Positions 22,263 to 34,219 are shown, counted from the first letter of the stretch. The stretch: 64,000 bases of DNA from Petrolisthes cinctipes (GCA_033782935.1 JAWQEG010001559.1:1985001-2049000); one strand, 5' to 3'. A program made the numbers and translations. Notes: generated from the letters alone by a model not told the origin.

Positions 22263-23929
22263 TCCTCCCTGGTCACCTGGCAATGCTGTAAAGAGGAAAT
22301 ACCCAGGGCAGATCAACACCCCAACAAAGGTCATAGCTGAGTCTTAATATAGTTAGATGGAAATACAGTACAGAAGACCCTGGGTATACGACGAATAAAT
22401 ATTTGTATCCACTACTTCATTTTACACTCAGTCCCTGACTGAAAACCACCAAATTATTTCCCAAGCTTCTGTAATTCATTATCATATAGACTAAGTGATT
22501 TACTGAACCTGTGTTAAGAGGATAGGGTTAAATTTAATAATCTTATATCGAGGGTTTACTGTATGTATGTAAACATACGGGGAAAATTATACTAAAAAGA
22601 ACATTTTTTATCCTATTTTCACTCATTATGTAAGTTATTGGCATGAAATTATGCCATACAGTCATACAAAGTGATGTCTGTATTACTTAAAGTGAATTAG
22701 TGTTTGTCTGTGTACAGTGCTCCCCCTCAAGTAGACGGGAGTTATGTACCAAGCAGGCACCATGTACTTTGAAACTGTCTACTTGGAATTGATAAATAAA
22801 GGGAAAAATATAGGTTCGGTACTGGCGCTTCCAAAAACTAGCCCTTCTTGACTAATATAATATGTACATTCAACCCCCAGCTATAATGGGTTTCGCTAAC
22901 GTGTGAACATAAAAAAATATATATATACAGTCGACCCTCGAATGGGCGGACTAATTGGGGGGGACAGCTGTCTGTACATTGAAAAAGTCCGCACATTGAA
23001 AATGCGTAGATTTCCGTACCTTTTAACCCCTAAGAACCGCAATTCCCCTACCGCTACTGGAGCGTGTACCGCAAAAACAGGGTGATTTTTTAAGTTTCGT
23101 TTAGGTAAATTTTGTTATTACAGATTTGTAGAGCTTGATTTTACACACCAGAATCTGTAAACTAAAGTTTCCTAAGTCTACTGGTTTGCGTACAGCAGCG
23201 CCATGAGTAATAAAATAGTTACCCCTAAAACCCCCCTAAAAAATGAGAAAACGTACTGTATATATGTAGCCCTAACTGTTACAACTCGTCAAGCGCCAAC
23301 TACCCTAAAATTGAGTTATTAATAGGAATTATTTCTACAATTCCTCTTCTATCTAATGAACAAATGGATATCATCTTAGCTTGCATATAGACATCTCTAG
23401 AATGTCTGAAATACAACGGAGTGTCGGCGAGTGACAAATGCAGGCAGTCGACAAGTCAGTCAGCTGAAGTAAAGATGTTGCCACTGCTCACTAATTAATA
23501 TTATTTACTTCGTGCTCTACGTGATTATTTTATTAGCCGTTGGGAACGCTTGCTATGTAGCATAAAAACATTAATGTACCTTTTTATAGCAAAAACAAAC
23601 TTGTAAATCCATTTAGTTATCACAAATCGTGGAAAAAAGATAATTAAAAAGAGAGGAAAAGATGGCGATGCCCGTCGGCCCGGTCGGACCAGCCCAAACT
23701 CTCGTACTGCGTTTAAAAATGTCTAAATAATTTATGCTTATACTATGTGTTTCACTGTATGATAAGGGAAGTGTTATTACTTCGATATTTCTTAGTAAAA
23801 TTATGACAATACATCGAATAAGATACATAATTAATTAAAGTTAATAATAATAATTGTGAACTCACAAATTGCACGGGTAGGGCGGTACTACCGGTAGGCG
23901 GTGACTCGAGTCAGTCACTCACTGAGAGT

Positions 23930-24128
23930 GTGTGTAGGGGTAGAGGGAGGACAAGGTGAATGGATATGGGGGGTAGGAGGAGGATGGGTTGGTAAGAAGG
24001 GAGGATAGGGAACTCACAGGGGGATGGTGGGAGTATACAAAGTAGGAGGAGGATAGGTTGGTAAGGAGGAATGGTTGAGGTAGGTGGAGGATGGGTTGGT
24101 AAGAAGGGAGGGTAGGGGGAGGATGGGT
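23930..24128. repeat. short G-rich tandem repeat
   Basis: Repeated GGAGGATGGGTTGGTAAGAA units, about 4-5 imperfect copies, immediately left of the truncated RTE copy. 23300-23930 is AT-rich with nothing recognisable. Confidence 0.6.
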
Positions 24129-26879
24129 TGGTGTGGAAGGGAGTGGATGGACATGGGTCGAGGATTGTATGGATGACGGGAACGATTGGGATGGTGAAAT
24201 ATGCGTGGGTGTGTGCATATTCACCAGAGGATGAAAAGAGTAGGACGGAGAGAGAGAGGATGAGTGTGTTTTGGGAGAAATTGAATGCGTGTCTGAGAAA
24301 GATTGATAATGGAAGGAGAGTGGTGATGATGGGAGATATGTATGGAAGTGAGGAAGTGGGAAGTATTGTGTGTAAATGGGGAGTAGAAGGAGTAAATGAG
24401 AAGGGTGAGTATCTGGTGGATGTCTGTGCTGAGAGGGGGTTGTTCTTGGCGAACACCTTTCAGCACAAGATGATCCACAGGTATACATGGAAGAGAAGGG
24501 ATGAGAGAGGAGAGCAGAAGAGTTTGATTGATTATTATGTGGCAGTGGATGAAAGGTTAAGGGACCCTGTGATGTAGTCAGAAAATTGGAGGTTTGCGAG
24601 TCCTTCAAATATTGCCACGAAACATCACCAATATTGAAGGAGAGTGTTTCGTGGCATAGTCAGGAAGAATCACAAGCCTCCAAGTTTCATACACGATCAC
24701 AGGGTCGATGCAAAAGTGGTGAGAGAAATTATCCAATGCTCCGACCATTTTACGGTGTTAGTAAGGATGAAGGTTAGGGCTAAGTGGGAATATGGTAGGA
24801 GGGATGATGGGGTGAGGAGGTGGCTAGTGGGAAATTAGATGAAGCAGAATATAGGGAGGAATATAAGAGGAGGGTGAGTGAGGTGCTGGGGGATGCAAGG
24901 ATGGTGATAGGGGAGGGAGTGGGAGTGAATGATATGTATGAAACATTCAGAAGTGGTGGGGTACAAAAGAGGGGGAAGAAAGGGAGTGTATGGTGATCTG
25001 AAGAAGTGAAGGATGCAGTAGAGAATAAGAAGAAGGCTTTTAGGAGAACCTTGCAGAGAAATGTGCCAGAGGAGGTGAAAGAGGGAATACAATGAGTGTA
25101 AGAGGAAAGTGAAGAGGACGGTGAGTGAGAGCAAAAGGAGAGTGGATGAGGAGTTTGGTAGGAAACTGAGTGAGAAGCTTAGAGAAAACATGAAATTATT
25201 CTGGAAGGAGGTGAAAAGAGAAAGAGGAGAAGGAAAGTCTGGTAGCGTGAGAATGAAGAGAGAGGATGGAGTTACTGTGAGTAGAAGTGAGGAAGTGAAA
25301 GAAGTGTGGAATAGGCATTTTGATCGGTTGATGAATGGGGAGACTGGAGGGGAGGCGGTGGTGACATACATGGGGATGGAGGCAGGAGGTAGACGACAGG
25401 ATGTACAGGGGGAATTAGGAAGGGAAGAGGTCAGGAAAGCAATAGGAAAGTTGAAGATAGGAAAGGCACCGGAGGTGGATGAAATAACTGGAGAGATGCT
25501 GAGGTGTGGGGGGGAGGAAGTGGTGGAGTGGATGCTGCTTATATGCATATTGGCTTGGAGGCAGGGAGAGGTGCCAGAGAACTGAAGGAGAGTCATAATT
25601 GTGCCTCTGTACAAGGGGAAGGGGAGTAAGGATGAGTGTGGTAGGTATAGGGGAATAAGCCTTCTTAGTGTACCGGGGAAGGTGTATGGGAAGGTTCTTA
25701 CTGAGAGACTGATAGAAGTAACTGGGAATAAAGTCAGTGAGGAGCAGGAAGGGTTCAGAAAGGGTAGAGGATGTGTGAACCAGATCTTTGCAATAAAATC
25801 AACAGTGAAGAAATATATTGGGAAGGGTAGGAAGTTGTATGCTGCCTTCATAAATTTGGAGAAGGCATACGGTAGGGTTGATAGGAGAGCTATGACAGAT
25901 GTATTAAGGATTTACGGTGTTGGTGGGCGCTTGCTGGAGGGGATTGAGGCTTTCTATAGAGAGGCAAAAGCTTGTGTGAGGGTTGAGTGTGATTTGAGTG
26001 AGAACTTTGATATCAGTGTAGGATTGAGGCAGGGGTGTGTCATGTCACCATAGTTGTTCAATATTTTTATGGATGGGTGCATGAGAGATGAAGGCAAAGG
26101 TGGAGGGCCTGGGTGCAAAACTGAGGTTGAATGGAGTAGATTGGTCCTTGGTTACAAGCTTATTTGCGGATGACACTGTGCTGCTGGCCGAGAGTGAAAG
26201 GGAGTTACAGAGGGTGGTGGATGAGTTTCAGTCCGTGTGTAAGCAAAGAAAACTGAAGGTGAATGTTGGTAAGAGTAAGGTGATGGTATTTGAGAGGACC
26301 AAAACAGAAGTAATTGACTTTGCTACACCCTATAGAGTGGATGTACCAACTGGGACTGAATGTGAGATAACTTTAGGGGATGAGAGGATGGAGGAGGTGA
26401 GGGAATTCAAGTAACTGGGAACAGTTCTGTGTAAACATGGAAGGAGAATTCAGGGAGAGAGCAGTGAGGGGCAGGCAGTTCATAATATCACTGGGGAGGA
26501 TTATGAAGGGTAGAAGTGTGAGTATGGCAGTGAGAAAGGGACTGAGAAATAGTATATTCCTGCATCGGAGACATGGAGTAGGGCTCATCAGTCTAGAATA
26601 GGTTCATTGGAAATGAGTTATCTGAGAGGAGCATGTGGACATACTAGGTGGGATGGAGAAAGTAATGAGAGTGTATGAAAGGTGTGGTATGAGTGAGAAG
26701 GCAATTGGTATTGAATGTGGAGTGGTTGAGAGAGTGAAGCGTAATACACTGAGGTGGTTTGGACATGTGGAGAGAATGCAAAGTGTGGAGTCTGTAAAGA
26801 AGGTGTATGGCAGTGAAGTTGTGGGACCTGGTGTGAGAGGCAGACTTCCGGTTAGATGGCAGAACAGAGTGGAAGAGTA

Positions 26880-26929
<50 letters not shown>

Positions 26930-27068
26930 GTGAGGGGGAAGGGGGGATGGAGCAAGTGAGGAGGGAGTGCGGGAACAGGGAAAACTGGAGACTCTTCTGC
27001 CGTGGCCACCCCATTGGTGGGAGTTCCCGGAGGGAACGAGGCGTCGGAGCTATAGATAGATAGATAGA
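24129..27068 (+). mobile_element. RTE-like LINE, 5'-truncated second copy
   Basis: A sister of the LINE at 17281. It covers the APE C-terminal part (MVWKGVDGHGSRIVWMTG at 24128), RT motifs EEQEGFRKGRGCVNQIFAIK, SVGLRQGCVMSP and SLFADDTVLLAE, and the terminal LRWFGHVERMQ domain. It ends in an ATAG repeat (27048-27068). A TTAA MITE (24557-24706) sits in the endonuclease. Several stops and a GA repeat slip (26885-26930) inside the C-terminal domain mark it as dead. It proves the empty site of SINE 1. Confidence 0.85.
24557..24706. mobile_element. TTAA MITE family C inside the RTE copy
   Basis: TTAA followed by GGGACCCTGTGATGTAGTCA; the right end is TACACGATCACAGGGTC. Other copies: 58752-58909 (both ends) and 62614-62699 (half). 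TTAA at the ends suggests piggyBac-type mobilisation. Confidence 0.75.
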
Positions 27069-27095
27069 ACAGGACACATAACAAAACACAGAAGG

Positions 27096-27126
<31 letters not shown>

Positions 27127-27180
27127 ACAGGACACATAACAAAACACAGAAGGAAACACACATACATCTGTGATGTATGT
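27060..27180. repeat. CA-rich microsatellite with direct duplication
   Basis: AACAGGACACATAACAAAAC is repeated twice around a CACACA run, following the ATAG tail of the RTE copy. Confidence 0.7.
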
Positions 27181-27229
27181 GGTGGGAAGGATATGTCACG
27201 GTGGGACAGGGTAATGAATAGTGGACAGT

Positions 27230-27785
27230 TGGGAGGACAGAGTAATGGGAAGGACAGGGGACAAGGTGAGACAGTAGGCAGACAGGGAAAGGTAGGGTAG
27301 GTGGGAAGGACAGGGGACAAGGTGGGACAGTAGGCAGACAGGGAAAGGTAGGGTATGTGGGAAGGACAGGGTGATGGAAAGGACAGGGGACAAGGTGAGA
27401 CAGTAGACAGACAGGGAAAGGTAGGGTAGGTGAGAAGGACAGGGGACAAGGTGGGGCAGTAGGCAGACAGGGAAAGGTAGGGTAGGTGAGAAGGACAGGG
27501 GACAAGGTGGGACAGTAGGCAGACAGGGAAAGGTAGGGTAGGTGAGAAGGACAGGGGACAAGGTGGGACAGTAGGCAGACAGGGAAAGGTAGGGTAGGTG
27601 AGAAGGACAGGGGACAAGGTGGGGAAGTAGGCAGACAGGGAAAGGTAGGGTAGGTGGGAAGGACAGGGTGATGGAAAGGACAGGGGACAAGGTGGGACAG
27701 TAGACAGACAGGGAAAGGTAAGGTAGGTGGGAAGGACAGGGGACAAGGTGGGACAGTAGGCAGACAGGGAAAGGTTGTAGGTATG
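27230..27785. repeat. minisatellite, about 54-bp unit, around nine copies
   Basis: Units of GGACAAGGTGGGACAGTAGG, then CAGACAGGGAAAGGTAGGG, then TAGGTGAGAAGGACAGG. The unit length is close to a multiple of three and lacks stops on the reverse strand, so several frames give long Pro/Ser/Leu-rich ORFs. These are not proteins. Confidence 0.9.
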
Positions 27786-28739
27786 GTTTGGAATGCAGTA
27801 TAGAGAAGAAGTAAAACAGGGTAGGGTGGCGGGAAAGAATGAAGGGAAAAATGATGGAGAGAGAGAGAGACTGAACCCCCACCGCCATTATCTGCTTAGG
27901 ATATGGGCTAGGACAGAAGAGAAAATAGAAATCTGTATTACAGGACAAACATAGTAGACAATACGTGTACTGTACACGACACACACCAGGACACATAAAA
28001 AGATACCAAAACACAGAAGGAAACATTATAACACACATACACACACACATAACAGGACACATACCAACACAGGGTGGTGGAGTGGTATTGTATTGAAGCG
28101 TGAGGTGGGAGGAGTGGCGGGCAGAGCGGGAAAACATTACAATAATGACTGGGTTATAAATGACTTTATTGTGGTGTCCATTGAGAAGGGGCAAAAGGTG
28201 CAGCAACCTGATTATTTCAAGTTATTTTAGTTGTACAGATACAGGTTATTGATGTAAATCATTTAATTTACAGTACGGCATGGTATTTATTTTTATATTA
28301 CTGAAGTGTTCATGTTATACTGATCATTGATTTTGCATCCAATATTATAATTATTTGGGGGGGACCTGGAGGCAATCAGAGGGATATCTTATGTGTTGCA
28401 GGGAGTGGAGAGTCTTGTGATTAATTTACTCACCATGGGACGTTTTCACAGGAGCAGACAAACAACAAAGAATGCAATGATGAGCAAATCTCATTCAATT
28501 AAGTAAGACTATAATTATTTTAAATGAGACTTGCTTACCCTTAGCCTGTGCTCCAATTTTTTGTAATGCTGTATCTCTTGTTCTTTTGCTACGGAGATTA
28601 CAGCAACGTGAAAATACAAGCTTTATTCCTGTGTTTTATAGGCTACACACCAGAGAGGGCTTGTGCTCACACTGTATCACCTTTTTTTTCGAGTGAGTAG
28701 TCATTAGTCAAGTGTGAGGAGTATGTACTATGTAAACAT

Positions 28740-28758
28740 TTTTGCACACACACATACA

Positions 28759-28840
<82 letters not shown>
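28740..28840. repeat. CT microsatellite, about 80 bp
   Basis: A pure CT run at about 28759-28839, preceded by CACACA. On both sides (28200-28740 and 28850-29500) I see no gene. Confidence 0.95.
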
Positions 28841-28842
<2 letters not shown>

Positions 28843-30301
28843 GTATTATTATAATACAGCAATATAATACATTAGACAGAAATTATAATATTATAACATT
28901 GTCAACTAGTTAAAATTGATGCATGATGACTCAGCAGTTCCTCTGCTTACCACTCATTCATAACAGTTTAACCTAGAAAACTCAAAAGAAATAGAACCGT
29001 TGAATCGTACGTGTGGCAGCGACCGGCGCCACACCACCTGCACCCGACAAGGCGACAAGGCCGAGGCTAGACCGCGGGAAATTATGAAAGTATCATAGTC
29101 TTTTAAACTTTTCAAAGTTATTCTGTAACGTACCTACATCTAAACTATACCCATAGAATGCTTGAACAATGTAGTTTCTTAATCGAAATAGTATATTTTA
29201 TTATTATTTACCAATTCTCCATTCTAATCTAATATATCAGAACGAGAATAACTTTTCACATTTTCTCCATGGTACTCGTATTTATTATACCTGTAATATC
29301 TTTCTTAATAGGGAACTGAACACTTTTTGGCATATATCAGTTGAAAGCTAAGAAAATTTGGCCTCTAATGAAATCTGAAATACCACAGTATATGTTATAG
29401 TGTGGTGATATCAAGTTGATGAAGTGAAGTAACGGTCAACAGATTATTCGTGTTTACCTTACGCGTGACATTATTACCTATACTTTAAAGGCAATTATCT
29501 CGCTTAAGTAGGCGTGGCGCTCGACGAGTTGTAACACTCAGCCACTCATATGTGCGTACTTGTATGTGCATTTCCATATGATTTAGTGTCTTTCTGTACG
29601 TGTTTGTGTGTAAAAAATATATATAAATGCAGTAAAAACAATAGGAAGTGTCATACAAGTCATGTATGTACTCGTTTCACGTGTGCATATTTGCGTATGT
29701 GCGTGCTTGTATGTGCATTTCCATATGATTTGGTGTCTGTTTGCATGTGTTTGTGTGTAAAAAAAATATATAAATGCACTAAAGTGTCATACAAGGCATG
29801 AATTGTCATGAAAGACACGTATATGCAGCCCTCTCAGTGTGTACACAAGCATATGTACGCTTGTTTTGGTGTGTACGCTTATCAGAGAACATCCCAAGTG
29901 ACTCAGATTACTCGTGGAAGTGTGAACAAACCCTAGGGAGGGGATAGGAAGGATATGAGGGGCAGGGGAAGGCAGTGCCGGGAGAGAGGGGGACACGTGA
30001 CTCACCACCTACCGGATAGCTTTAACATTAATATATTTTGCCCGCGCTATTCAAAGCTTTTCGGGATCGTATTTTTGTATTTCTGTGTCCGCCCAAACCG
30101 AAATCCGCACAAGTGGGGTCCGCTCATGCGAGGGTCGACTGTACTTAAATGGCTAATGTGCATCCCAAGTGGTGTTATCGCGACTCGTGATCCAGGATGA
30201 GAGTCCATTCACCCCTCAATTTCACAGATTCTAGTGACTAAAAATAATTCTAAACTTGAGCCAAAAGTATGGAAAATGTATGTTTTGAAAGGTTGTCATT
30301 C

Positions 30302-30918
30302 TTAACCCCTTAGGACCGCCTTCTTCTTTTCTTTTTTTTCATCCCCAGTCGACTTCTGGGGGTCAATTTTCAACTTTCATGTAGGCAAATTTTGTTCTTA
30401 CAGAATGAAAGAGCTTGAATTTACACACCAGGAACTGAAAACGGGAGCCTCCTAGGTGTACGCGTTTGCGTATGACAGAGCGTCAAAGTCCGAAAATAAA
30501 TAAATAGTATCCCCGGAAACGCATGAAAGAAAACCTCATACGGTCTGCGTACGCTGTAAACATTTATATAAACACCTAAATAATGCGTCTAAGTGGTTTT
30601 CAATGATGATAAACGTATTTCAGTGTAATTTTGTCTGTCTAGACTCTCCTGGAGTATAGTAGACAACAGAGAGATACGAGAAACATAAGAAAACACCATG
30701 TAGTGGTGAGATATTTCCTTGTTGGCATACGCAGCTGCCAGACACCACTACCACAGTCAAACCTTTTCTCAAGGACGTTAGCTTTCCATCGTTACCAACG
30801 CCAGCTCGCTAGCTACTCGCTACAGTTTTTTGTAGGTACGTCGACATGTCGGTTATTCGGAGAGAACGATTAATTTTTTTATCACCGACATGTCAGTCAA
30901 TTGGTCCTAAGGGGTTAA
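30302..30918. mobile_element. TTAA-flanked MITE, 617 bp (piggyBac type)
   Basis: TTAACCCCTTAGGACCGCC at the left and TTGGTCCTAAGGGGTTAA at the right form TIRs ending in TTAA. Its first half is related to 23021-23260 and to the reverse strand of 55370-55600. No ORF. From 30920 to 31560 there are two diverged repeats of an AT-rich segment (TTTATTGATATTGGTAATTT against TATTAATTATTCTTGGTCAC), no gene. Confidence 0.75.
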
Positions 30919-32098
30919 AGGCCTAAAAGCACGAGTGTAGTGAGTGAAGAGTGAGGGTGATTGTTGACAAGTTCAGTTATCACCAATAATCCATGAATTT
31001 CTACTCATACAAATACATTTCTTTAGTTTATATTAATTATTCTTGGTCACTTTCTCTTACAATCACTTGCACTTTTCACCATATCAAATGTCTCTACCGG
31101 GATATGTGCTAAAAATATGAAAAATGCCCGTTTTGAGAAGTTGTTTACTATAAAGGGGTTAGGCTTATCACGAGTGTAACAAGCGAGCGTGAGGGTAATA
31201 CTGGGATGGTTGGTTCAGTTATCACCAAAACTTATTGAATTTATATTGCACACACATTCATTAGTTTGTATTTATTGATATTGGTAATTTTCTCTTAAAA
31301 TCACTTCCAATTTTCACCATATCAATAATCTGTATGTGTATAATCAATCAACACATTACAGTAAACAAGTCTTTTGTTATGTCTGTGTGTACTTTTTACT
31401 ATTAAAATGTGAACGATATCGATGAATTACGGTGAAACGAGGGGAAAAAGGTGAAAATACACTAGATTGGGGTACACCTACTTTTGAAAAACCATATACT
31501 TTTTGGTATTTTGGTCTCAATTAATTTCTCCGCCTACTTGGAAATCGTCTAGTTAATGACCGCCTACTTGGGGGGAGCACTGTATTCATAAAAAATAATG
31601 TCCAAAAAAATCTTCAACAGTAGTTACTGAATATGACATTTGATTGGGACTCTAATTGGGACCATAATGATGGCGATGACTACTACTGTATGTTGGCCCC
31701 ATCCATGTCAGTGTTGTCCACCATGTTAGCAGCATAACACTCACAAACACCACACAACATACAAGTACACCACCACATGTACCCCCATATACACACTATC
31801 GCTCTGCAATTATATCGCCTTAATGACCATTATGAAGTTCATAGGCGATAAGCCCCAATAACCAAACCAAGCTAGGCTGGCAGTGTGCAGTCCAAGTAAA
31901 AACTTTCATTCATAGAGTATGTTCTAATTGGATAAAAAGCAATTAATTTCACTTCTAAATCTGAGACACATTTATAAGCTCATCATCAATACCCCACTAC
32001 CTTAATTTTAAGGAGTAGGGAGGCTGAACCACCAGGGATATGTAAAGGAAACAGAATATAGAAAGTACAGACAGAGTACCCAGTAACACAAACTGTGT

Positions 32099-32730
32099 TT
32101 AACCCCTTAACAGCGAGTGACGAGATAATTCGACACCACCAACAACTGTGGAGCACAGCGGGTGACGAAATAATTCGACAGCACAGTTTTTAAATTTGTG
32201 CGCTCCAAAACATGCTTGTCTCAACTGGGGTGGGAACTTAGGAGGGTCCCCTGAGTCAGGCCAGCCTGTCCCAGCCACTACCAGTCAGTGTGACAACAGC
32301 AGTGATCGTGTGAGGATATATTTTCAGTAGTCCTCTTTTTCTGTAATTACCATATATGTATGAAAAAACGACAGTGATATTATATTTCATATTTTTGTGT
32401 TTAAAAATTTGATTCTAACATATTTTACGATGAAATCAAAGCGTGAAAACATACTTATTTATGTAAATAGAGTGTAAAAGTGAAATTTGAGTTGTGGTCA
32501 TTGTGAACTGGCTATCCATCCTACAGATGTCCATTTAGTCTTCACAAGTACATCAAGAGACAGCTATAGGCTTGTTCTTCAATATCCTGTATCATTTATT
32601 CATGTACCGTGAGTGGTTTACACACTATTAGCCGTCAAATTTGTTGTTTACAATGTCGACGAGAAAGCGGGAAAAAGGCCCGCAATACAGAGGTGCCAAT
32701 ACTCGATAATGCCCGCGATTTAAGGGTTAA
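32099..32730. mobile_element. TTAA-flanked MITE family E, 632 bp
   Basis: TTAACCCCTTAACAGCGAG at the left and CCCGCGATTTAAGGGTTAA at the right. It contains an internal direct repeat (GACGAGATAATTCGACA / GACGAAATAATTCGACA). An inverted partial copy is at 15125-15548. It ends about 270 bp from the ERMARD DUF4209 exon. Confidence 0.75.
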
Positions 32731-32999
32731 GTGTCTGGCTGACCATTACTTGCTTGGCCACTGGTAGGACAAGGATGGGAGGCAGTGTGATGTGAGGGGG
32801 TGCCTGATTTATATATTTGTTTTGAAACTTCCTCAATAGATACAAAGATGGGTGGAGGACCAATAGTATCGTTAGATGCTGAAATTGTTAGATGCGAGAT
32901 CCCATCTTACTGATAACAATAATAATCATGATGATGAAATATTCACCACCTTCTTTGAGTAAAAAAAAGAACTACTCTATCATTCATTTGTACACCTAC

Positions 33000-33266
33000 C
33001 TCATGGAATGTTATCAATGGTCGTGTGCAGATTTTAGCACCTGCAGAAATTCCAGACCCTTGCAAAATGACCAAAGCTTCAGTACCCAGTTGTGGTCCTT
33101 CCTGACTTGGTGATGTTTGAAGTGTGTGGGCTGAGTCTGCCAGAATAATAATAAGTGAGGCAGGGAAGGCAGGGCAGATTTGTTGTGGAGTGAGAAATCC
33201 ATGCCATGCAAGGTTTCGTAAGTTCAGCCCAAACACCGATCCCACCAGTATGCGCAACACCTGTAC
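33000..33266 (-). CDS. ERMARD: ERMARD orthologue, DUF4209-core exon
   Basis: A 267-bp (89-codon) exon on the reverse strand, with acceptor CCCATAG at 33267 and donor GAG|GTAGGTG at 32999. A second AG six bases further in (33261) would give an alternative start that differs by two codons. It encodes VLRILVGSVFGLNLRNLAWH followed by GFLTPQQICPAF, the most conserved block of vertebrate ERMARD (DUF4209), including R-N-L-A-W-H, an Rx4H HEPN-type motif. It ends in phase 0 at LITFHE, where vertebrate ERMARD has an equivalent stretch before the next exon. Identity of the gene is secure from this block together with the other two exons. Exons for the N-terminal part were not recognised in the remaining 30 kb to the right. 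Confidence 0.88.
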
Positions 33267-33289
33267 CTATGGGAACAAAAATTATTTAC

Positions 33290-33345
33290 CTTCTGTAGTC
33301 CTCCTCTCAACACAACAAGAAACACAAATGACTCAATGCTCATAC
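33290..33345 (-). CDS. possible small upstream exon of ERMARD (weak)
   Basis: A 56-bp interval on the reverse strand with acceptor GTGCTGCAG (33348-33346) and donor AAG|GTAAATAA (33289). Read with two leading bases it is open (MSIESFVFLVVLRGGLQK) and joins in frame to the DUF4209 exon only 23 bp downstream. The 23-bp intron would be too short for normal splicing, and the peptide does not resemble the vertebrate sequence expected here. It may be a chance open stretch or an alternative exon. Confidence 0.2.
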
Positions 33346-33370
33346 CTGCAGCACTAGAAAAACTTAAATA

Positions 33371-34022
33371 CAGTAATAAAAATCCCTTAATCCGAAAGGC
33401 AGGGGGGTTTGAGACTTCCAAATTAGCGAAAATTCCGTGTTATTGAAAAATAGCCCCTAAAATACGTATAAAATACTTTTATTAATTTTAAATACAGGTT
33501 TCCCGGTCACACGTAATTAATGAGGTAGGGAGGGGGTGGTAGGAGGATCGCAGCTGACACCAGTGTTGCCAGGTGCAATTCTGTTGTTGAAGTTGGGGAG
33601 ATTTTGTGCATCAGACCTGGCACCACTGGCTGTCACATATAATTTATGAGTGTCGGGAGGGGGTGGTGGGAGGATCACAGCTGACACTCGTAATTTGATG
33701 TCTTATGAGGTCTCAACTTCTTAGTGGGCTTCTTTGATGGTTTATTAGGAGCCATGATGAATACTGTAGACACTCACAACACTGAATTATATCCCGGGAG
33801 AAACGATAGGAATGAACACGAGGCAGGGACCGACGCTCGACTGAACCATAAACACACACTGGGCGGGAAAATGGCGGGAGTTGGGCGCATTACTTTTTCG
33901 GATTTTTTTTTTTTCTTTGGGGGGGGGGATACAGTAATTAGGGGTAAAACTGCTGGGCCCAAAAAGTTCCGGGGGAGCGATCATTCCGAGGTATAGACCT
34001 CCGGATTAAGGGTCTTTTACTG
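33371..34022 (-). mobile_element. Tigger/pogo-like non-autonomous element with transposase N-terminal relic
   Basis: TIRs CAGTAATAAAAATCCCTTAA (left) and the complement GGATTAAGGGTCTTTTACTG (right), flanked by TA. On the reverse strand an ATG at 33754 starts MAPNKPSKKPTKKLRPHK and stops after 26 codons, in the position where pogo transposases begin. A short direct duplication (GGGAGGGGGTGGTGGGAGGA) lies at about 33526 and 33655. Confidence 0.7.
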
Positions 34023-34219
34023 TAGTGCAAAACTCATAATTTTATCATATACAGTGGTCTATTTTTTATCCAAATTTCTTTTAACCGAATCATACCATTA
34101 ATAGAAACTTTTCCTAAAACATTCTAACTTATATATAAAAAAAAGATAAATAAATTGAAATTTATCCAAATATTCAAACCAGCGCACTTGTTTCACACCA
34201 ATAGCGTTAGTTTACTGGA

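Larger units (their letters stand above)
23268..29547. mobile_element. unclassified TIR element, exact 6-bp target duplication
   Basis: Bounded by ATATGT at 23262-23267 and 29548-29553. The left end AGCCCTAACTGTTACAACTC then GTCAAGCGCC is inverted relative to the right end GGCGCTCGACGAGTTGTAAC then ACTCAGCCACTC. The related Tigger copy at 54560 shows the site without this insert. A 6-bp duplication and AG-starting TIR recall Polinton/Maverick, but no viral-type genes are visible. What lies inside is an RTE copy, minisatellites, a CT microsatellite and AT-rich sequence. Likely a relic or non-autonomous form. Confidence 0.6.
22926..30143 (-). mobile_element. Tigger/pogo-like element with large insertion
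   Basis: TIRs TACAGTCGACCCTCGAATGG (left) and the complement CATGCGAGGGTCGACTGTA (right). It is the same family as 54560-55691, in opposite orientation, and shares both ends over hundreds of bases, including the repeated ATGTGCATTTCCATATGATT. The left part from TTAACCCCTAAGAACCGC (about 23021) is half a TTAA MITE (compare 30302) that moved with the element. A 6.3-kb element is inserted at 23268-29547. Confidence 0.75.
22714..31585. mobile_element. outermost TA-flanked element of a nested transposon
   Basis: Left TIR TACAGTGCTCCCCCTCAAGT (then AGACGG) and right complement CCGCCTACTTGGGGGGAGCA (then CTGTA) at 31560-31584. A second inner pair (GTCTACTTGGAA / CCGCCTACTTGGAA) supports a Tc1/mariner-superfamily element. 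It contains the Tigger-like element at 22926-30143 and a TTAA MITE at 30302-30918. Its own original content is short and has no transposase. Confidence 0.75.

Noticed and set aside
23919..25851. Long reverse ORFs over the second RTE copy
   Set aside because: Antisense shadows of the purine-rich LINE coding strand, with no independent motif.
26604..28206. Reverse ORFs of 336-380 codons rich in Pro, Ser, Leu
   Set aside because: They run through the 54-bp minisatellite and the antisense of the RTE LINE. Several frames are open at once because the unit is near a multiple of three.
28740..28840. CT array as a CRISPR or regulatory array
   Set aside because: A plain dinucleotide microsatellite without spacers.
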